In this document: positions 1 to 8,567 of the stretch, piece after piece
Position numbering within the stretch: the stretch's first letter is position 1
How the letters are laid out: each line of letters opens with the position of its first letter
Assembly (NCBI GenBank): GCA_026398415.1
Contig: JAPLSY010000020.1
Location: 1-64,000, forward strand
Reading direction: 5' to 3'
DNA from: Kiritimatiellota bacterium
Lineage (GTDB): Bacteria; Verrucomicrobiota; Kiritimatiellia; JAAZAB01
Length of the DNA: 64,000 bases
Translations under genes and position numbers: made by a program
Notes under the pieces: generated by a model
What the model saw: the letters and a program-made list of their open reading frames with translations, nothing else
What the model was told of the DNA's origin: nothing
The model's database searches: none

Positions 1-2
1 AG

Positions 3-227
3 GCGAAAGCGGATGCCACCTTCAACTCGGCCCTGGATTACGAACTGGCCGTGCTGAAGCCGTTGATTGAACCGCTCCTGATGGAAATCAAGCCCGCGGA
101 CCCCGAATATGCGGAGGCTCGACGGCTTCAGGAATTTCTGCTAAACTTTTTGGCAATTCCGAAATATGATGTGCCGCCCACTTCCATTCTCAGGGAGTTT
201 ATCGGCGCCAGTAGTTTTAAATATTAG
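3..227 (+). CDS. Nucleoside (uridine) kinase family protein, C-terminal part
   Basis: An open frame enters from the left edge and ends at a TAG at 225-227, giving 74 residues with no start in the window. The segment contains EPLLMEIKPADPEYAEARRL and ends ILREFIGASSFKY. From memory this closely resembles the C-terminus of the bacterial nucleoside kinases in the uridine kinase/phosphoribulokinase family, which phosphorylate nucleosides in salvage. The P-loop lies outside the window, so substrate and activity cannot be judged. The next gene begins 14 bases downstream on the same strand, which suggests co-transcription. Confidence 0.7.
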   Translation, partial: AKADATFNSALDYELAVLKPLIEPLLMEIKPADPEYAEARRLQEFLLNFLAIPKYDVPPTSILREFIGASSFKY

Positions 228-241
228 GAAAGAGTAAAAGC

Positions 242-2140
242 ATGCATTCATTCAACCTTGATCTGAATTCCTGTCCCATGGAACTGCGGCGGGGCCTGGG
301 CGAAATTAAGGCCGACTACCCTAATCGTTTCACGGCCTCCAGTCGCGCCCAGGAAGTGTTTTTTGTCAAGGATCCGGAGCGGGAGCAGGGTGGCCTGGCG
401 GTCGTGAAGTCGCCGGCCCGGATAGTCGTGAAATACGGGCGCAAAACCGACGCGTTCCGCGCGCTTGGTCGCCTGATGGGCGAAGAAGGCCCCGTCGCCC
501 TCAAGGCCGATTTCACCGAAATCCCGCGGTTCGATATGCTGGGCGTCATGGTGGACTGCTCGCGCAACGGGGTCCTGCGGCCGGACATGACCAAGGTGCT
601 TTTGCGCCGCTGGGCGCTGATGGGCCTGAACATGTGCATGCTCTACACCGAGGACACCTACGAAGTGCCCGACGAGCCGTTTTTCGGCTACCTGCGCGGC
701 CGCTATACCTGGGAGGAACTGAAGGACCTGGATGCCTACGCCGACGTCCTGGGCATCGAAATGATCCCATGCATCCAGACGCTTGGGCACTTGGAACAGA
801 TCCTGCAATGGCCGGCCTACGCGAGCTATCGCGATACCGGCGGCGTCATTTTGGCCAATGACGATAAGACTTATGTCCTGCTGGAAAAAATGATCGCCGC
901 CGCCACGGCGCCGTTTCGCTCGCGGCGCATCCACGTCGGCATGGATGAGGCCGACGGCATCGGCACCGGAGGATACCGCGCCAAGTTTGGCGACGAAAGT
1001 CCGTTCGTTATCATCAACCGGCACTTGAAACGTGTGCGCAGTCTATGCCGCAAGCTGGGGGTGCGGCCGATGATCTGGAGCGACATGTATTTCCGGCTGG
1101 GCTCCAAGACCAACGACTACTATGACCGTGACAGCAGGATCCCGCGCAAGGTCGTGGCCGGCATTCCCCGCGATGTGGACCTGGTGTATTGGGATTATTA
1201 TCATACCGAAATCGAATTTTACGAGGAATGGATTGACCGCCATCGCGCGCTGGGCTCGGAGCCGATCATGGCCGGCGGTGTGTGGACCTGGAACCATTTC
1301 TGGACATCCCTGCCGTTCTCGTTCACTACCACCGAGGCCGCCATGCGCGCCTGCAAAAACAGGAAATTGCGCCAGGCGTTCACAACCCTGTGGGGTGATG
1401 ACGGCATGGAATGCGATCTCTTCTCGGCGCTCCCCGGCATCCAGTTTTTTGCGGAACACGGCTATGCCGACCGCGTGGACGATGCGCTGTTGCGCGCCAA
1501 TTTCCGCGGCATCTGCAACGCCGAGTTCGATACCTGGGTCAAGGCCTGCGATTTGGACCAGATTCCGGAAATCAGCAATCCCAAAACGAGCCATGGCAAT
1601 GCCAGCAAGTGGTTGTTATGGCAGGATCCCCTGCTGAGTATTTTCGATCCGTTGATCAAGAATCCGCCTGCTTTGCAAGCACACTACGAAAAGCTGGCGG
1701 AAAACCTGTTCCGCGCAGCCCGGCGTTCACCCGCCAACCGGCGGCTCCTGTTCCCCGCCCTCGTGGCGCGCACGCTGGCGTTGAAATGCAACCTGCGCCG
1801 CGAACTGGCCCTGGCTTACCGGTCCGGCAACCATACCCGCCTGTGGCATCTGATCAAGGATATCAAGGCCCTGGGCAAGGCGGTGGCCAAACTGCGCGAC
1901 GAACACTGCGCCCTCTGGCTGAGCCTGTACAAACCGTTCGGCCTGGAAGTGCTCGAATGCCGGTACGGCGGCCTGCAAGCGCGGCTGGATGGCCTGATCA
2001 ACCGGATTAATGATTACCTGAAAGGGCGAATCCGGGATATTCCCGAACTGGCCGCCAAACTCGAGCCGCTGTCTGCCACGCCCGCGGGTGACTGCACGTT
2101 TAATTACGACCGGGCGGCCACGCCCAGCGCCATCAAGTAA
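242..2140 (+). CDS. GH20-like beta-N-acetylhexosaminidase
   Basis: 632 residues. The N-terminal part (about 1-95) looks like the small GH20b-type domain and is followed by a TIM-barrel beginning near FDMLGVMVDCSRNGV. The motif HVGMDEA, with D235-E236, matches the GH20 H-x-G-x-D-E catalytic pair in which Glu is the general acid and Asp orients the substrate acetamido group. GH20 enzymes remove terminal GlcNAc or GalNAc. No signal peptide is visible, so a cytoplasmic role on imported oligosaccharides is likely. About 200 C-terminal residues are largely helical and unassigned. The barrel resembles the soluble GH20 group that lacks the classic chitobiase modules. Exact substrate is unknown. Confidence 0.75.
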   Translation: MHSFNLDLNSCPMELRRGLGEIKADYPNRFTASSRAQEVFFVKDPEREQGGLAVVKSPARIVVKYGRKTDAFRALGRLMGEEGPVALKADFTEIPRFDMLGVMVDCSRNGVLRPDMTKVLLRRWALMGLNMCMLYTEDTYEVPDEPFFGYLRGRYTWEELKDLDAYADVLGIEMIPCIQTLGHLEQILQWPAYASYRDTGGVILANDDKTYVLLEKMIAAATAPFRSRRIHVGMDEADGIGTGGYRAKFGDESPFVIINRHLKRVRSLCRKLGVRPMIWSDMYFRLGSKTNDYYDRDSRIPRKVVAGIPRDVDLVYWDYYHTEIEFYEEWIDRHRALGSEPIMAGGVWTWNHFWTSLPFSFTTTEAAMRACKNRKLRQAFTTLWGDDGMECDLFSALPGIQFFAEHGYADRVDDALLRANFRGICNAEFDTWVKACDLDQIPEISNPKTSHGNASKWLLWQDPLLSIFDPLIKNPPALQAHYEKLAENLFRAARRSPANRRLLFPALVARTLALKCNLRRELALAYRSGNHTRLWHLIKDIKALGKAVAKLRDEHCALWLSLYKPFGLEVLECRYGGLQARLDGLINRINDYLKGRIRDIPELAAKLEPLSATPAGDCTFNYDRAATPSAIK

Positions 2141-2202
2141 AATGCGTAGAGTGAAAATCAAAAATCGGTTGCGGCCCTCAGGCCGCTGATGAAAGACTTT
2201 CC

Positions 2203-3075
2203 ATGTTTATTGATATTCACGGGCATGCGTATCGGAAGGCTTGCCCGTTCCCCAATCGGTTTGCGACCTTGGATGAAATGTTGGCCATCTATGATCGCGA
2301 CGGCGTTGAGCGCTCCTGCATCCTGCCGCTGGTAGGGCCGGAAACCTACCTGCCGCAATCCAACGACGACATCCTCGAAATGGCCGAACAGCATCCCGAC
2401 CGGATTATTCCTTTCTGCAATGTGGATCCGCGTGCGCTGACCAATTCCGCGGACGCGCCCTTCGGCGATCTCCTGCGTTATTACCGCGACCGCGGGGTCA
2501 AGGGCTTCGGCGAATTCATGCCCAACCTGCCATTCCTGGATCCGCTGGTTCAAAATATGTTCAAACATGTGCAGGATGTGGGCTTCCCCCTGTGCTTCGA
2601 TATGCGCACCACGATCGGCGGCGGCTACGGCCTTTACGATGATCCGGGTCTGCCGCAGCTGACGGCCTGCCTGCAGAAATTCAACCGGCTGATTTTTCTG
2701 GGACATGGTCCGCCGTTCTGGGCGGAAATCGGGCGGTTGGAAACGCCGGGCGATCGGGCGGGGTACCCGTCGTATCCGTTCAAGGAGGAAGGCGTGGTGC
2801 CCAAACTAATGCGGCGCTATCCGAACCTGTATGGGGATCTCTCGGCCGGCAGTGGGTTCAACGCGCTCAATCGGGACCAGGCCTATGCCGTGAAATTCCT
2901 CAACGAGTTCCAGGACCGGCTGCTGTTTGGGACCGATATTTGCGATCCGAATGCCAAAACACCGCCGCAAATCGGCCTGCTTCTGAAATTCAGGCAGGAA
3001 AAAAAGATCAGCGAACAGGTTTTCCAGAAGCTTGCCCGCGTGAACGCGGTCAAGCTGTTGCGCCTCTCTTCATGA
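2203..3075 (+). CDS. Amidohydrolase-family metal-dependent hydrolase
   Basis: 290 residues. The start MFIDIHGHAYRKA carries the HxH metal motif on the first strand of the amidohydrolase_2 (COG2159) barrel. Later motifs are FLGHGPPFWAE (His on a later strand) and LLFGTDICDPNA, whose Asp is the usual last metal or catalytic residue. The family hydrolyses or decarboxylates varied small molecules and substrate cannot be read from the sequence. A perfect 6-bp hairpin (2170-2185, GCGGCC-ctca-GGCCGC) lies just upstream of the ribosome-binding region. The stop codon overlaps the start of the next gene (ATGA), so the two are probably translationally coupled. Confidence 0.75.
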   Translation: MFIDIHGHAYRKACPFPNRFATLDEMLAIYDRDGVERSCILPLVGPETYLPQSNDDILEMAEQHPDRIIPFCNVDPRALTNSADAPFGDLLRYYRDRGVKGFGEFMPNLPFLDPLVQNMFKHVQDVGFPLCFDMRTTIGGGYGLYDDPGLPQLTACLQKFNRLIFLGHGPPFWAEIGRLETPGDRAGYPSYPFKEEGVVPKLMRRYPNLYGDLSAGSGFNALNRDQAYAVKFLNEFQDRLLFGTDICDPNAKTPPQIGLLLKFRQEKKISEQVFQKLARVNAVKLLRLSS

Positions 3076-3761
3076 AACGCCAAGTTCTCATTTTCGATCT
3101 CGATGGCACGTTGATCGATTCGCGCCAGGATCTCGCTACCGGTATCAACCTGATGCGCCGGCATTACGGCTTGGGCCCCCTGCCGGTCGAGACTGTGGCC
3201 GGTTTTGTGGGCGAAGGCGTCCGCAACCTGGTGTCCCGCTCATTGCAGGACGTCTCTTTTGCCGTGGACTTGGATGAAGCAGTACAAGTGAACAAGGAGT
3301 TCTACCGTCAGCACATCCATGATGCGACCACGCTGTACCCGGGTGTTCGCGATGGCCTTGATCAACTGGCGCGCGCCGGCCATGCGCTGGCCCTGCTCAC
3401 CAATAAGCCTGCCGGCGCCTGCCACGCGATTCTGCGCCACTTCAAAATTGATGCGCTCTTTGCCAGCGTCGTGGGCGGCGACAGCGGCGTGCCCTTAAAG
3501 CCCAATCCGGAGGCGGTCTTTGCCATTCTGCAGGCTGTCGGCGGCGAACGCACGGATGCTTGGATGATTGGCGATAATCACACCGACATCGCCGCCGCGC
3601 ACCGCGCGGGTATTCACAGCATCTTTGTGACCTATGGGATGGGAGCGCTGGGTCCGGAAAAACCGGAGGTAACGTCCGCTGGTTTTGACGAGGTGGTGGC
3701 CTTGTTTTTGAAGGATTCCCAACGCGGACCGAGCCCACAACCCAAAGAATTTGCCCGCTAA
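3072..3761 (+). CDS. gph: HAD phosphatase, phosphoglycolate phosphatase-like
   Basis: 229 residues from the ATG at 3072, which overlaps the preceding stop by ATGA. The longer frame upstream of it reads into the amidohydrolase and was not used. HAD motifs are clear: IFDLDGTLIDS (motif I, nucleophile and acid Asp), LLTNKP (motif II), K in PLKPNPEAV (motif III) and MIGDNHTDI (motif IV). The C1-type helical cap is typical of Gph or PpaX, which remove phosphate from phosphoglycolate or pyrophosphate. The last residues, PQPKEFAR plus the stop, are encoded by one arm of a dispersed palindromic repeat, so the native C-terminus was probably replaced. Confidence 0.8.
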   Translation: MKRQVLIFDLDGTLIDSRQDLATGINLMRRHYGLGPLPVETVAGFVGEGVRNLVSRSLQDVSFAVDLDEAVQVNKEFYRQHIHDATTLYPGVRDGLDQLARAGHALALLTNKPAGACHAILRHFKIDALFASVVGGDSGVPLKPNPEAVFAILQAVGGERTDAWMIGDNHTDIAAAHRAGIHSIFVTYGMGALGPEKPEVTSAGFDEVVALFLKDSQRGPSPQPKEFAR

Positions 3762-3785
3762 ACACGCGAAAGGACGCGAAATTTC
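3738..3785. repeat. Half copy of a dispersed palindromic repeat (family P)
   Basis: The stretch around AAAGAATTTGCCCGCTAAAC and ACACGCGAAAGGACGCGAAA is the reverse complement of the right arm of the longer elements at 14648-14760 and 54670-54797. Only one arm is present. It forms the last codons and stop of the upstream phosphatase gene. Confidence 0.7.
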
Positions 3786-3839
3786 CAATACTAAACTGCT
3801 TGTGGAAATAGCAACATAGAAAACGCGTAAGAAAAGATT

Positions 3840-4931
3840 ATGACAGATAGTATTGTGGATAAAAATTCTTGTCTTTTCTTGACTGGCGTCCGTCATCCGC
3901 CAGGCTCCGCCGGAGCGCTTCGCCCAGGCGAGTCGTCCGTCGTCAATTCTTCGTCTTCCAAACCCATCCGGGCGCTCTGTTTGCTTTCCGGCGGGCTGGA
4001 TAGCCAGTTGGCCGCGCGGCTGCTGCTGGAGCAGGGCATCGCAGTCCAGGGCGTGACGTTCACCAGTATTTTTTTCGGGGCCAAGGCGGCGGAACAGGCG
4101 GCCCGCCAACTGGATGTTCCGCTGTTGATTGAAGATTTTACGTCAACCATCCTGGCTATGCTTGCCCATCCCAAGCATGGGTTCGGGGCGGGAATGAACC
4201 CGTGCATTGACTGCCATATTGCCATGGTGCGGCGCTCGGGCGAACTGATGCGCGAACGCGGCTTTCAGTTGGTCAGCACCGGCGAGGTACTGAACCAGCG
4301 GCCCATGTCCCAGCACCGCCAGGCGCTCCAGCAGGTGGCGTCGGAATCGGGTGTCGGCGATTATCTCCTGCGGCCGCTGAGCGCCAAGCTGTTGCCGGAG
4401 ACCGAGCCGGAAAAACGAAACTGGGTGGATCGCGCCCGGCTGTTGGCGTTCGAAGGCCGCAGCCGCAAGCCCCAGATGGCGTTGGCCCGCGAACTCGGTA
4501 TCACGGACTATCCCCAACCGGCCGGCGGCTGTCTGCTGACCGATCCCGCGTACGGCAAGCGTCTCAAGGATTTAAAAACCCACGAGGGCCTGGACATCAT
4601 TCCGATTCTGCGCCTGCGCCTGGGCCGGCATTTCCGGGTGGGCGCGGTGCGGGTGATCGTGGGACGCAACCAGGCGGAAAACCAGCAATTGGAAAAAGAG
4701 CGCCAGAGCGCCGAATACCTGCTCCGGCCCAGGGACATACCGGGTCCCAGCGCCATCCTGCCCGCCGGCGCCACGGAAGATGAACTCCAGCAGGCCGCGG
4801 AAATCTGCGCGCGCTACAGCGACTTTCTCGCCGGTCAGCCGGTGCTTATGGAAGTCCAAGGGCCCCTGGGCCGGCGCATGCTTGCTATCTTACCGGCTAT
4901 GCCGGAGATGATTGAAAGCCGGCGAATATAG
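3840..4931 (+). CDS. PP-loop ATPase, tRNA thiolation-like (COG0482-like)
   Basis: 363 residues. The PP-loop CLLSGGLDSQ (about residue 49-58) binds ATP, and NPCIDCHIAMVRR supplies a conserved C-x2-C pair. A later block, RPLSAKLLPETEPEK and PAGGCLLTDPAYGKRLKDL, matches the MnmA/ThiI-like proteins often annotated as tRNA methylaminomethyl-2-thiouridylate enzymes. The C-terminal quarter resembles the DUF814/NFACT-R type module. A tRNA sulfur-transfer role is inferred. The first 40 residues look artificial: bases 3882-3945 resemble the dispersed GACGCC-type repeat. The true start may therefore differ from the ATG at 3840, which has only a weak purine-rich upstream site. Confidence 0.65.
   Translation: MTDSIVDKNSCLFLTGVRHPPGSAGALRPGESSVVNSSSSKPIRALCLLSGGLDSQLAARLLLEQGIAVQGVTFTSIFFGAKAAEQAARQLDVPLLIEDFTSTILAMLAHPKHGFGAGMNPCIDCHIAMVRRSGELMRERGFQLVSTGEVLNQRPMSQHRQALQQVASESGVGDYLLRPLSAKLLPETEPEKRNWVDRARLLAFEGRSRKPQMALARELGITDYPQPAGGCLLTDPAYGKRLKDLKTHEGLDIIPILRLRLGRHFRVGAVRVIVGRNQAENQQLEKERQSAEYLLRPRDIPGPSAILPAGATEDELQQAAEICARYSDFLAGQPVLMEVQGPLGRRMLAILPAMPEMIESRRI
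3882..3945. repeat. Degenerate GACG-type dispersed repeat at a gene 5' end
   Basis: This stretch has the same style (GGCGTCCGTCATCCGCCAGG, then GTCGTCCGTCGTC) as the repeats near 12262, 14006, 16786, 32981 and 36250. It is translated as the low-complexity N-terminus of the PP-loop protein. Similarity was judged by eye. Confidence 0.45.
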
Positions 4932-4979
4932 GCGATCAACTTTATTACACTGAACCAAAACACTGGGAGACTTAACGTT

Positions 4980-6344
4980 ATGGCCAAGAAACGTGGGGAC
5001 ATCTACGCGTTCACGAAAACGGCGGCCCGGGTTGACGAGCAACCGGCCTGGCTGGTTAAGCGGCAGGAGTGGTTCCGCGACCAGAAGTTCGGCTTCTTCA
5101 TGCACTGGGGTCCGTACAGCCAGTGGGGTTGCCTCGAATCGTGGCCGTTGGTCGGCGAAACGGATGCGCCCTGGGCGCGCTCGGACCAGCTCAAGCCGTG
5201 GCTCGAATGCGGTAAAAATCTCGAAGAATTCCGCCGCCGTTACCGCGCGCTGAACCGGACGTTCAACCCTGTCCAGTTCAACCCGGAGCCGTGGGCTGAC
5301 CTCGCCTGGCGCGCCGGCATGCGCTATGTCTGCTTCACCACCAAACATCACGACGGTTTTTGCATGTTCGACACGCGGGCCACGGACTACCGCATTACTC
5401 ACGCAGACTGCCCGTTTCATTCCCATCCGCGGGCCAACGTGGCAAAGGAGATCTTCAACACCTTCCGTCGGCGCGGCTTCGCGGCGAGTTGCTATTTCTC
5501 CAAGTCCGACTGGCACCACCCGGACTATTGGATCCCGGAGCGCCCGGCCCCGGATCGCAATCCCAACTACGATACGCACGCCGAACCGGAGCGCTGGGAG
5601 CGCTTTGTCCAGTTTGTCCATCGCCAGTTCCGTGAACTGCTGACAGACTACGGGAAAATCGACATCCTCTGGCTGGATGGCGGCCAGGTGCGCCCGCCCC
5701 ACCAGGATATCCGGATGCATGAAATCGCGGCCTTTGCGCGCCTACTGCAACCGGAGCTCCTGATCGCCGACCGAACCGTGGGCGGCCCGTTTGAGAACAT
5801 CGTCACCCCTGAGCAGGAAATCCCGGATAAACCCTTGGGCGTGACTTGGGAATCCTGTCTGACCATGGGCGACCAGTGGGCCTACAAACCCGATGATCGC
5901 TACAAACCGACCCGCAAGCTTATCCATATACTCATCGACATTGCCGCCAAGGACGGGAACCTGCTGCTCAACGTGGGCCCGACCCCCGAAGGCACGCTGC
6001 CGTCTGAGGCCGTTATGCGCCTCAAGGAACTTGGTGACTGGATGGCAGTCAACGGCGAGGCCATCCACGGCACGCGTGCCATGCCTCCGTATGCGGAGGG
6101 CAACCTCCGGTTCACGCAGAAAGGCAAGACGGTCTATGCGTTTGTGCTGCCGACGGAAGGTGAAGCCAATCCGGCCGTGTCGCTGAAACTGGCAAACCCG
6201 CTGCCACCGGCAGGCGGCGAGATCCGCCTGCTCGGGAGAGCGCAGCCGCTCGTGTGGCGAATCCGCAATGGCCTGGCAGAGATCGACTTGCCAACCGACC
6301 GCCTTCCCTGTCAGCACGCCTGGGCACTCACCTGGCGGACTTGA
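4980..6344 (+). CDS. Alpha-L-fucosidase, GH29 family
   Basis: 454 residues. The N-terminal barrel has GFFMHWGPYS, then FTTKHHDGFCMFDT, which carries the conserved substrate-binding His residues, then DILWLDGG with D233 in the nucleophile position. WESCLTMGDQWAY and LLNVGPTPEGTLP are also GH29 signatures. A short beta-sandwich C-terminal domain follows from about residue 360. GH29 enzymes release alpha-linked L-fucose with retention. No secretion signal is visible, so it probably acts on imported oligosaccharides. It stands alone, but GH20, GH42 and a second GH29-like gene lie within 29 kb. Confidence 0.88.
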   Translation: MAKKRGDIYAFTKTAARVDEQPAWLVKRQEWFRDQKFGFFMHWGPYSQWGCLESWPLVGETDAPWARSDQLKPWLECGKNLEEFRRRYRALNRTFNPVQFNPEPWADLAWRAGMRYVCFTTKHHDGFCMFDTRATDYRITHADCPFHSHPRANVAKEIFNTFRRRGFAASCYFSKSDWHHPDYWIPERPAPDRNPNYDTHAEPERWERFVQFVHRQFRELLTDYGKIDILWLDGGQVRPPHQDIRMHEIAAFARLLQPELLIADRTVGGPFENIVTPEQEIPDKPLGVTWESCLTMGDQWAYKPDDRYKPTRKLIHILIDIAAKDGNLLLNVGPTPEGTLPSEAVMRLKELGDWMAVNGEAIHGTRAMPPYAEGNLRFTQKGKTVYAFVLPTEGEANPAVSLKLANPLPPAGGEIRLLGRAQPLVWRIRNGLAEIDLPTDRLPCQHAWALTWRT

Positions 6345-6469
6345 GCCGGCCAGAGATTTGCTCCGGTTTGCTCTGCGTGTGATTCAAAATTGAATTATCG
6401 ATGGGCGAGGGACGGTTCAAGAAGGTGGGCAAGCAGGGGTAGGCTCACCCGGCGGAACGCCGGTTGCCG

Positions 6470-7348
6470 CTATGGTATGTCTTTCACAACCGGATTGTTC
6501 TGCCGCCCGATACCTTCCACGGCGCATTCGATGCGGTCGCCAGGCTTGAGGTAGACCGGCGGAGTGCGCGCAGAGCCGATACCGGCGGGCGTGCCCGTGG
6601 CCAGAATATCGCCGGGCAGGAGCGTGATCGTTGCACTGATGAAGGCGATCAGGAACGGGATATTGAAAATCAGGTCGGCAGTTGTGCCGTCCTGCAAAAC
6701 CTGGCCATTGATGCTGGATGTCAATTGGAGGCGATGCGGATCGGGAATTTCGTCCCGCGTGACCAGAAACGGGCCCAGGGGGCAAAACGTGTCGGGACTT
6801 TTGCCCCGGAACCACTGCCCCGCCGCGCGCTGGGCCTCGCGGTCAGTGACATCGTTCAGCACGGTATAACCGGCCACATAGGCAAAAGCGTCGCGTTCGG
6901 CCACATGGTGCGCGGTCTTGCCGATTACCACGGCCAGTTCCACCTCGCCATCCACGCGTGTTACGTTCTTTGGCAGGATGATCGGATCCATGGGTCCGCT
7001 CAGTGCGGACCCAGCCTTTGAAAATAGAATGGGGCTCTCCGGGATTTTAGCGTCAAACTCCTGGGCATGCGCGGCGTAATTTTTGCCCAGGCAGATGATT
7101 TTGCCAGGCCGGGCCACGGGCGGACCCAAGCGGATGCCTTCGGCCGGGACCAGCTTACGCCCGGGCTCCCGAAGCAGATTGGCCACGCGTTCCAGCCCGA
7201 AATGGGCAAAGAAATGTTCGTTATAGTCCTCGATATCAAAGGCCATGGCACGGACATCGAGCAGCATCGGTCTTTCAGCTGGTGTCGCCGGTTCCAGCCA
7301 GACACCCGGGCGTTCATTGCCTGCCGCGCCGAATCGGATCAGTTTCAT
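6470..7348 (-). CDS. Fumarylacetoacetate hydrolase-family protein
   Basis: 292 residues from the ATG at 7348, which has a strong AAAGGAGG site just upstream; a longer frame begins at 7396 but has no such site. The core GKIICLGKNYAAHAQEF and DGEVELAVVIGK are FAH-fold metal-binding motifs (E-x-E type). The end LLPGDILATGTPAGIG is highly typical of the 2-hydroxyhepta-2,4-diene-1,7-dioate isomerase and fumarylpyruvate hydrolase subgroup. The reaction would be C-C bond cleavage or isomerisation of a beta-diketo acid; the true substrate is unknown. It converges with the GH29 gene and diverges from leuB. Confidence 0.85.
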   Translation of the reverse strand: MKLIRFGAAGNERPGVWLEPATPAERPMLLDVRAMAFDIEDYNEHFFAHFGLERVANLLREPGRKLVPAEGIRLGPPVARPGKIICLGKNYAAHAQEFDAKIPESPILFSKAGSALSGPMDPIILPKNVTRVDGEVELAVVIGKTAHHVAERDAFAYVAGYTVLNDVTDREAQRAAGQWFRGKSPDTFCPLGPFLVTRDEIPDPHRLQLTSSINGQVLQDGTTADLIFNIPFLIAFISATITLLPGDILATGTPAGIGSARTPPVYLKPGDRIECAVEGIGRQNNPVVKDIP

Positions 7349-7470
7349 ATCCCTCCTTTGTGAATTCATAGTTGCCCAGCGCCGCATTAGTGTCAAACAA
7401 AAAAGCTTGCACGCAAGGCAGCTTCTGGCATAGTTAGCGCCCGTTAAACAACCGTAAACACAGGGGTTTT

Positions 7471-8538
7471 ATGAGTAAACAATACAAAATTGCAGTGCTT
7501 CCCGGTGACGGCACCGGGCCGGAAGTAATTCGCGAAGGCCTGAAAGTACTGAACGCGGCGGCCCAGCGCTTCCAATTCAAGCTTGATTTCACCAATTATG
7601 ACCTGGGCGGCGACCGCTATCTACGGACGGGCGAAACCTGCCCGGAATCCGTGCTGGAGGAACTGCGCCAGTTTGATGCCATCTACCTGGGGGCCATCGG
7701 GCATCCGGACGTCAAGCCGGGCATCTTGGAAAAGGGCATTTTACTCAAGATCCGCTTCGACTTGGACCAATATATCAACCTGCGACCGGTCAAGCTGTTT
7801 CCCGGCGTGGACTGTCCGCTGAAATACAAGGGTCCTGAGGAAATTGATTACGTCGTGGTGCGGGAAAACTCGGGCGGTTTGTACACAGGCACGGGCGGGA
7901 TTTCCATGAAGGGTTCCCCGCATGAGGTGGCCATCCAGAACATGGTGTATTCGCGGTTCCAGGTGGAGCGTTGCCTGCGTTACGCGTTCAACTATACGCG
8001 CCGCCGCAACAAGCGCAAAACCCTGGCGCTCAGCGGTAAGACCAATGTGCTGACCTACGTGTTCGATCTCTGGGAGCGCGCCTTTAACGAAGTGGGCGAC
8101 AAGGAATTTAAGGACATCAAGCGCGAATATTACCACGTGGACGCCACCTGCATGTGGATGGTGAAAAACCCGGAATGGTTTGACGTGATTGTAACCGAGA
8201 ACCTGTTCGGCGACATCATTACCGACCTGGGCGCTATGACCCAGGGTGGCATGGGCATCGCCGCGGGCGGCAACATCAATCCGGAAGGCGTCAGCATGTT
8301 CGAGCCCATCGGCGGTTCAGCGCCCAAATATACTGGTCTTAATGTCATCAATCCGCTGGCCGCCATCTGCGCCGGCGGCATGATGCTGAGCGAACTTGGC
8401 GAAAACGCAGCGGCCCAGGCCGTGGAACAAGCGGTCATGAACGTCACCGCGCATAAGGTTAAAAACCTGGGTGCCGGCAAGATGGGCTACTCCACCACGC
8501 AAGTCGGCGACCTGGTGGCCAAGGGCGTTGCCGGGTAA
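7471..8538 (+). CDS. leuB: 3-isopropylmalate dehydrogenase (isocitrate/isopropylmalate family)
   Basis: 355 residues. GDGTGPEVIREGLKVL starts the Rossmann-like decarboxylating dehydrogenase fold. GAIGHPDVKPGILEKG, LRPVKLFPGV, VVRENSGGLYTG and NLFGDIITDLGAM are family signatures for substrate and Mg binding. GSAPKYTG is the NAD-binding region. The enzyme oxidises and decarboxylates 3-isopropylmalate in leucine synthesis. Isocitrate or tartrate dehydrogenase paralogues are close, but leuC and leuD in the same window favour LeuB. The start ATG at 7471 is followed 29 bases after the stop by asd, suggesting an amino-acid biosynthesis operon. Confidence 0.8.
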   Translation: MSKQYKIAVLPGDGTGPEVIREGLKVLNAAAQRFQFKLDFTNYDLGGDRYLRTGETCPESVLEELRQFDAIYLGAIGHPDVKPGILEKGILLKIRFDLDQYINLRPVKLFPGVDCPLKYKGPEEIDYVVVRENSGGLYTGTGGISMKGSPHEVAIQNMVYSRFQVERCLRYAFNYTRRRNKRKTLALSGKTNVLTYVFDLWERAFNEVGDKEFKDIKREYYHVDATCMWMVKNPEWFDVIVTENLFGDIITDLGAMTQGGMGIAAGGNINPEGVSMFEPIGGSAPKYTGLNVINPLAAICAGGMMLSELGENAAAQAVEQAVMNVTAHKVKNLGAGKMGYSTTQVGDLVAKGVAG

Positions 8539-8567
8539 GACCGTGCACCGGGAAAGAAGGAAGGGTC

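Noticed and set aside
248-1024. 258-codon minus-strand frame opposite the GH20 gene
   Set aside because: It is a shadow frame in GC-rich coding DNA; no family similarity and the plus strand carries catalytic motifs.
2170-2185. Hairpin GCGGCC-ctca-GGCCGC as a terminator after the GH20 gene
   Set aside because: No T-run follows and it sits directly before the next gene's start region, so termination is not supported.
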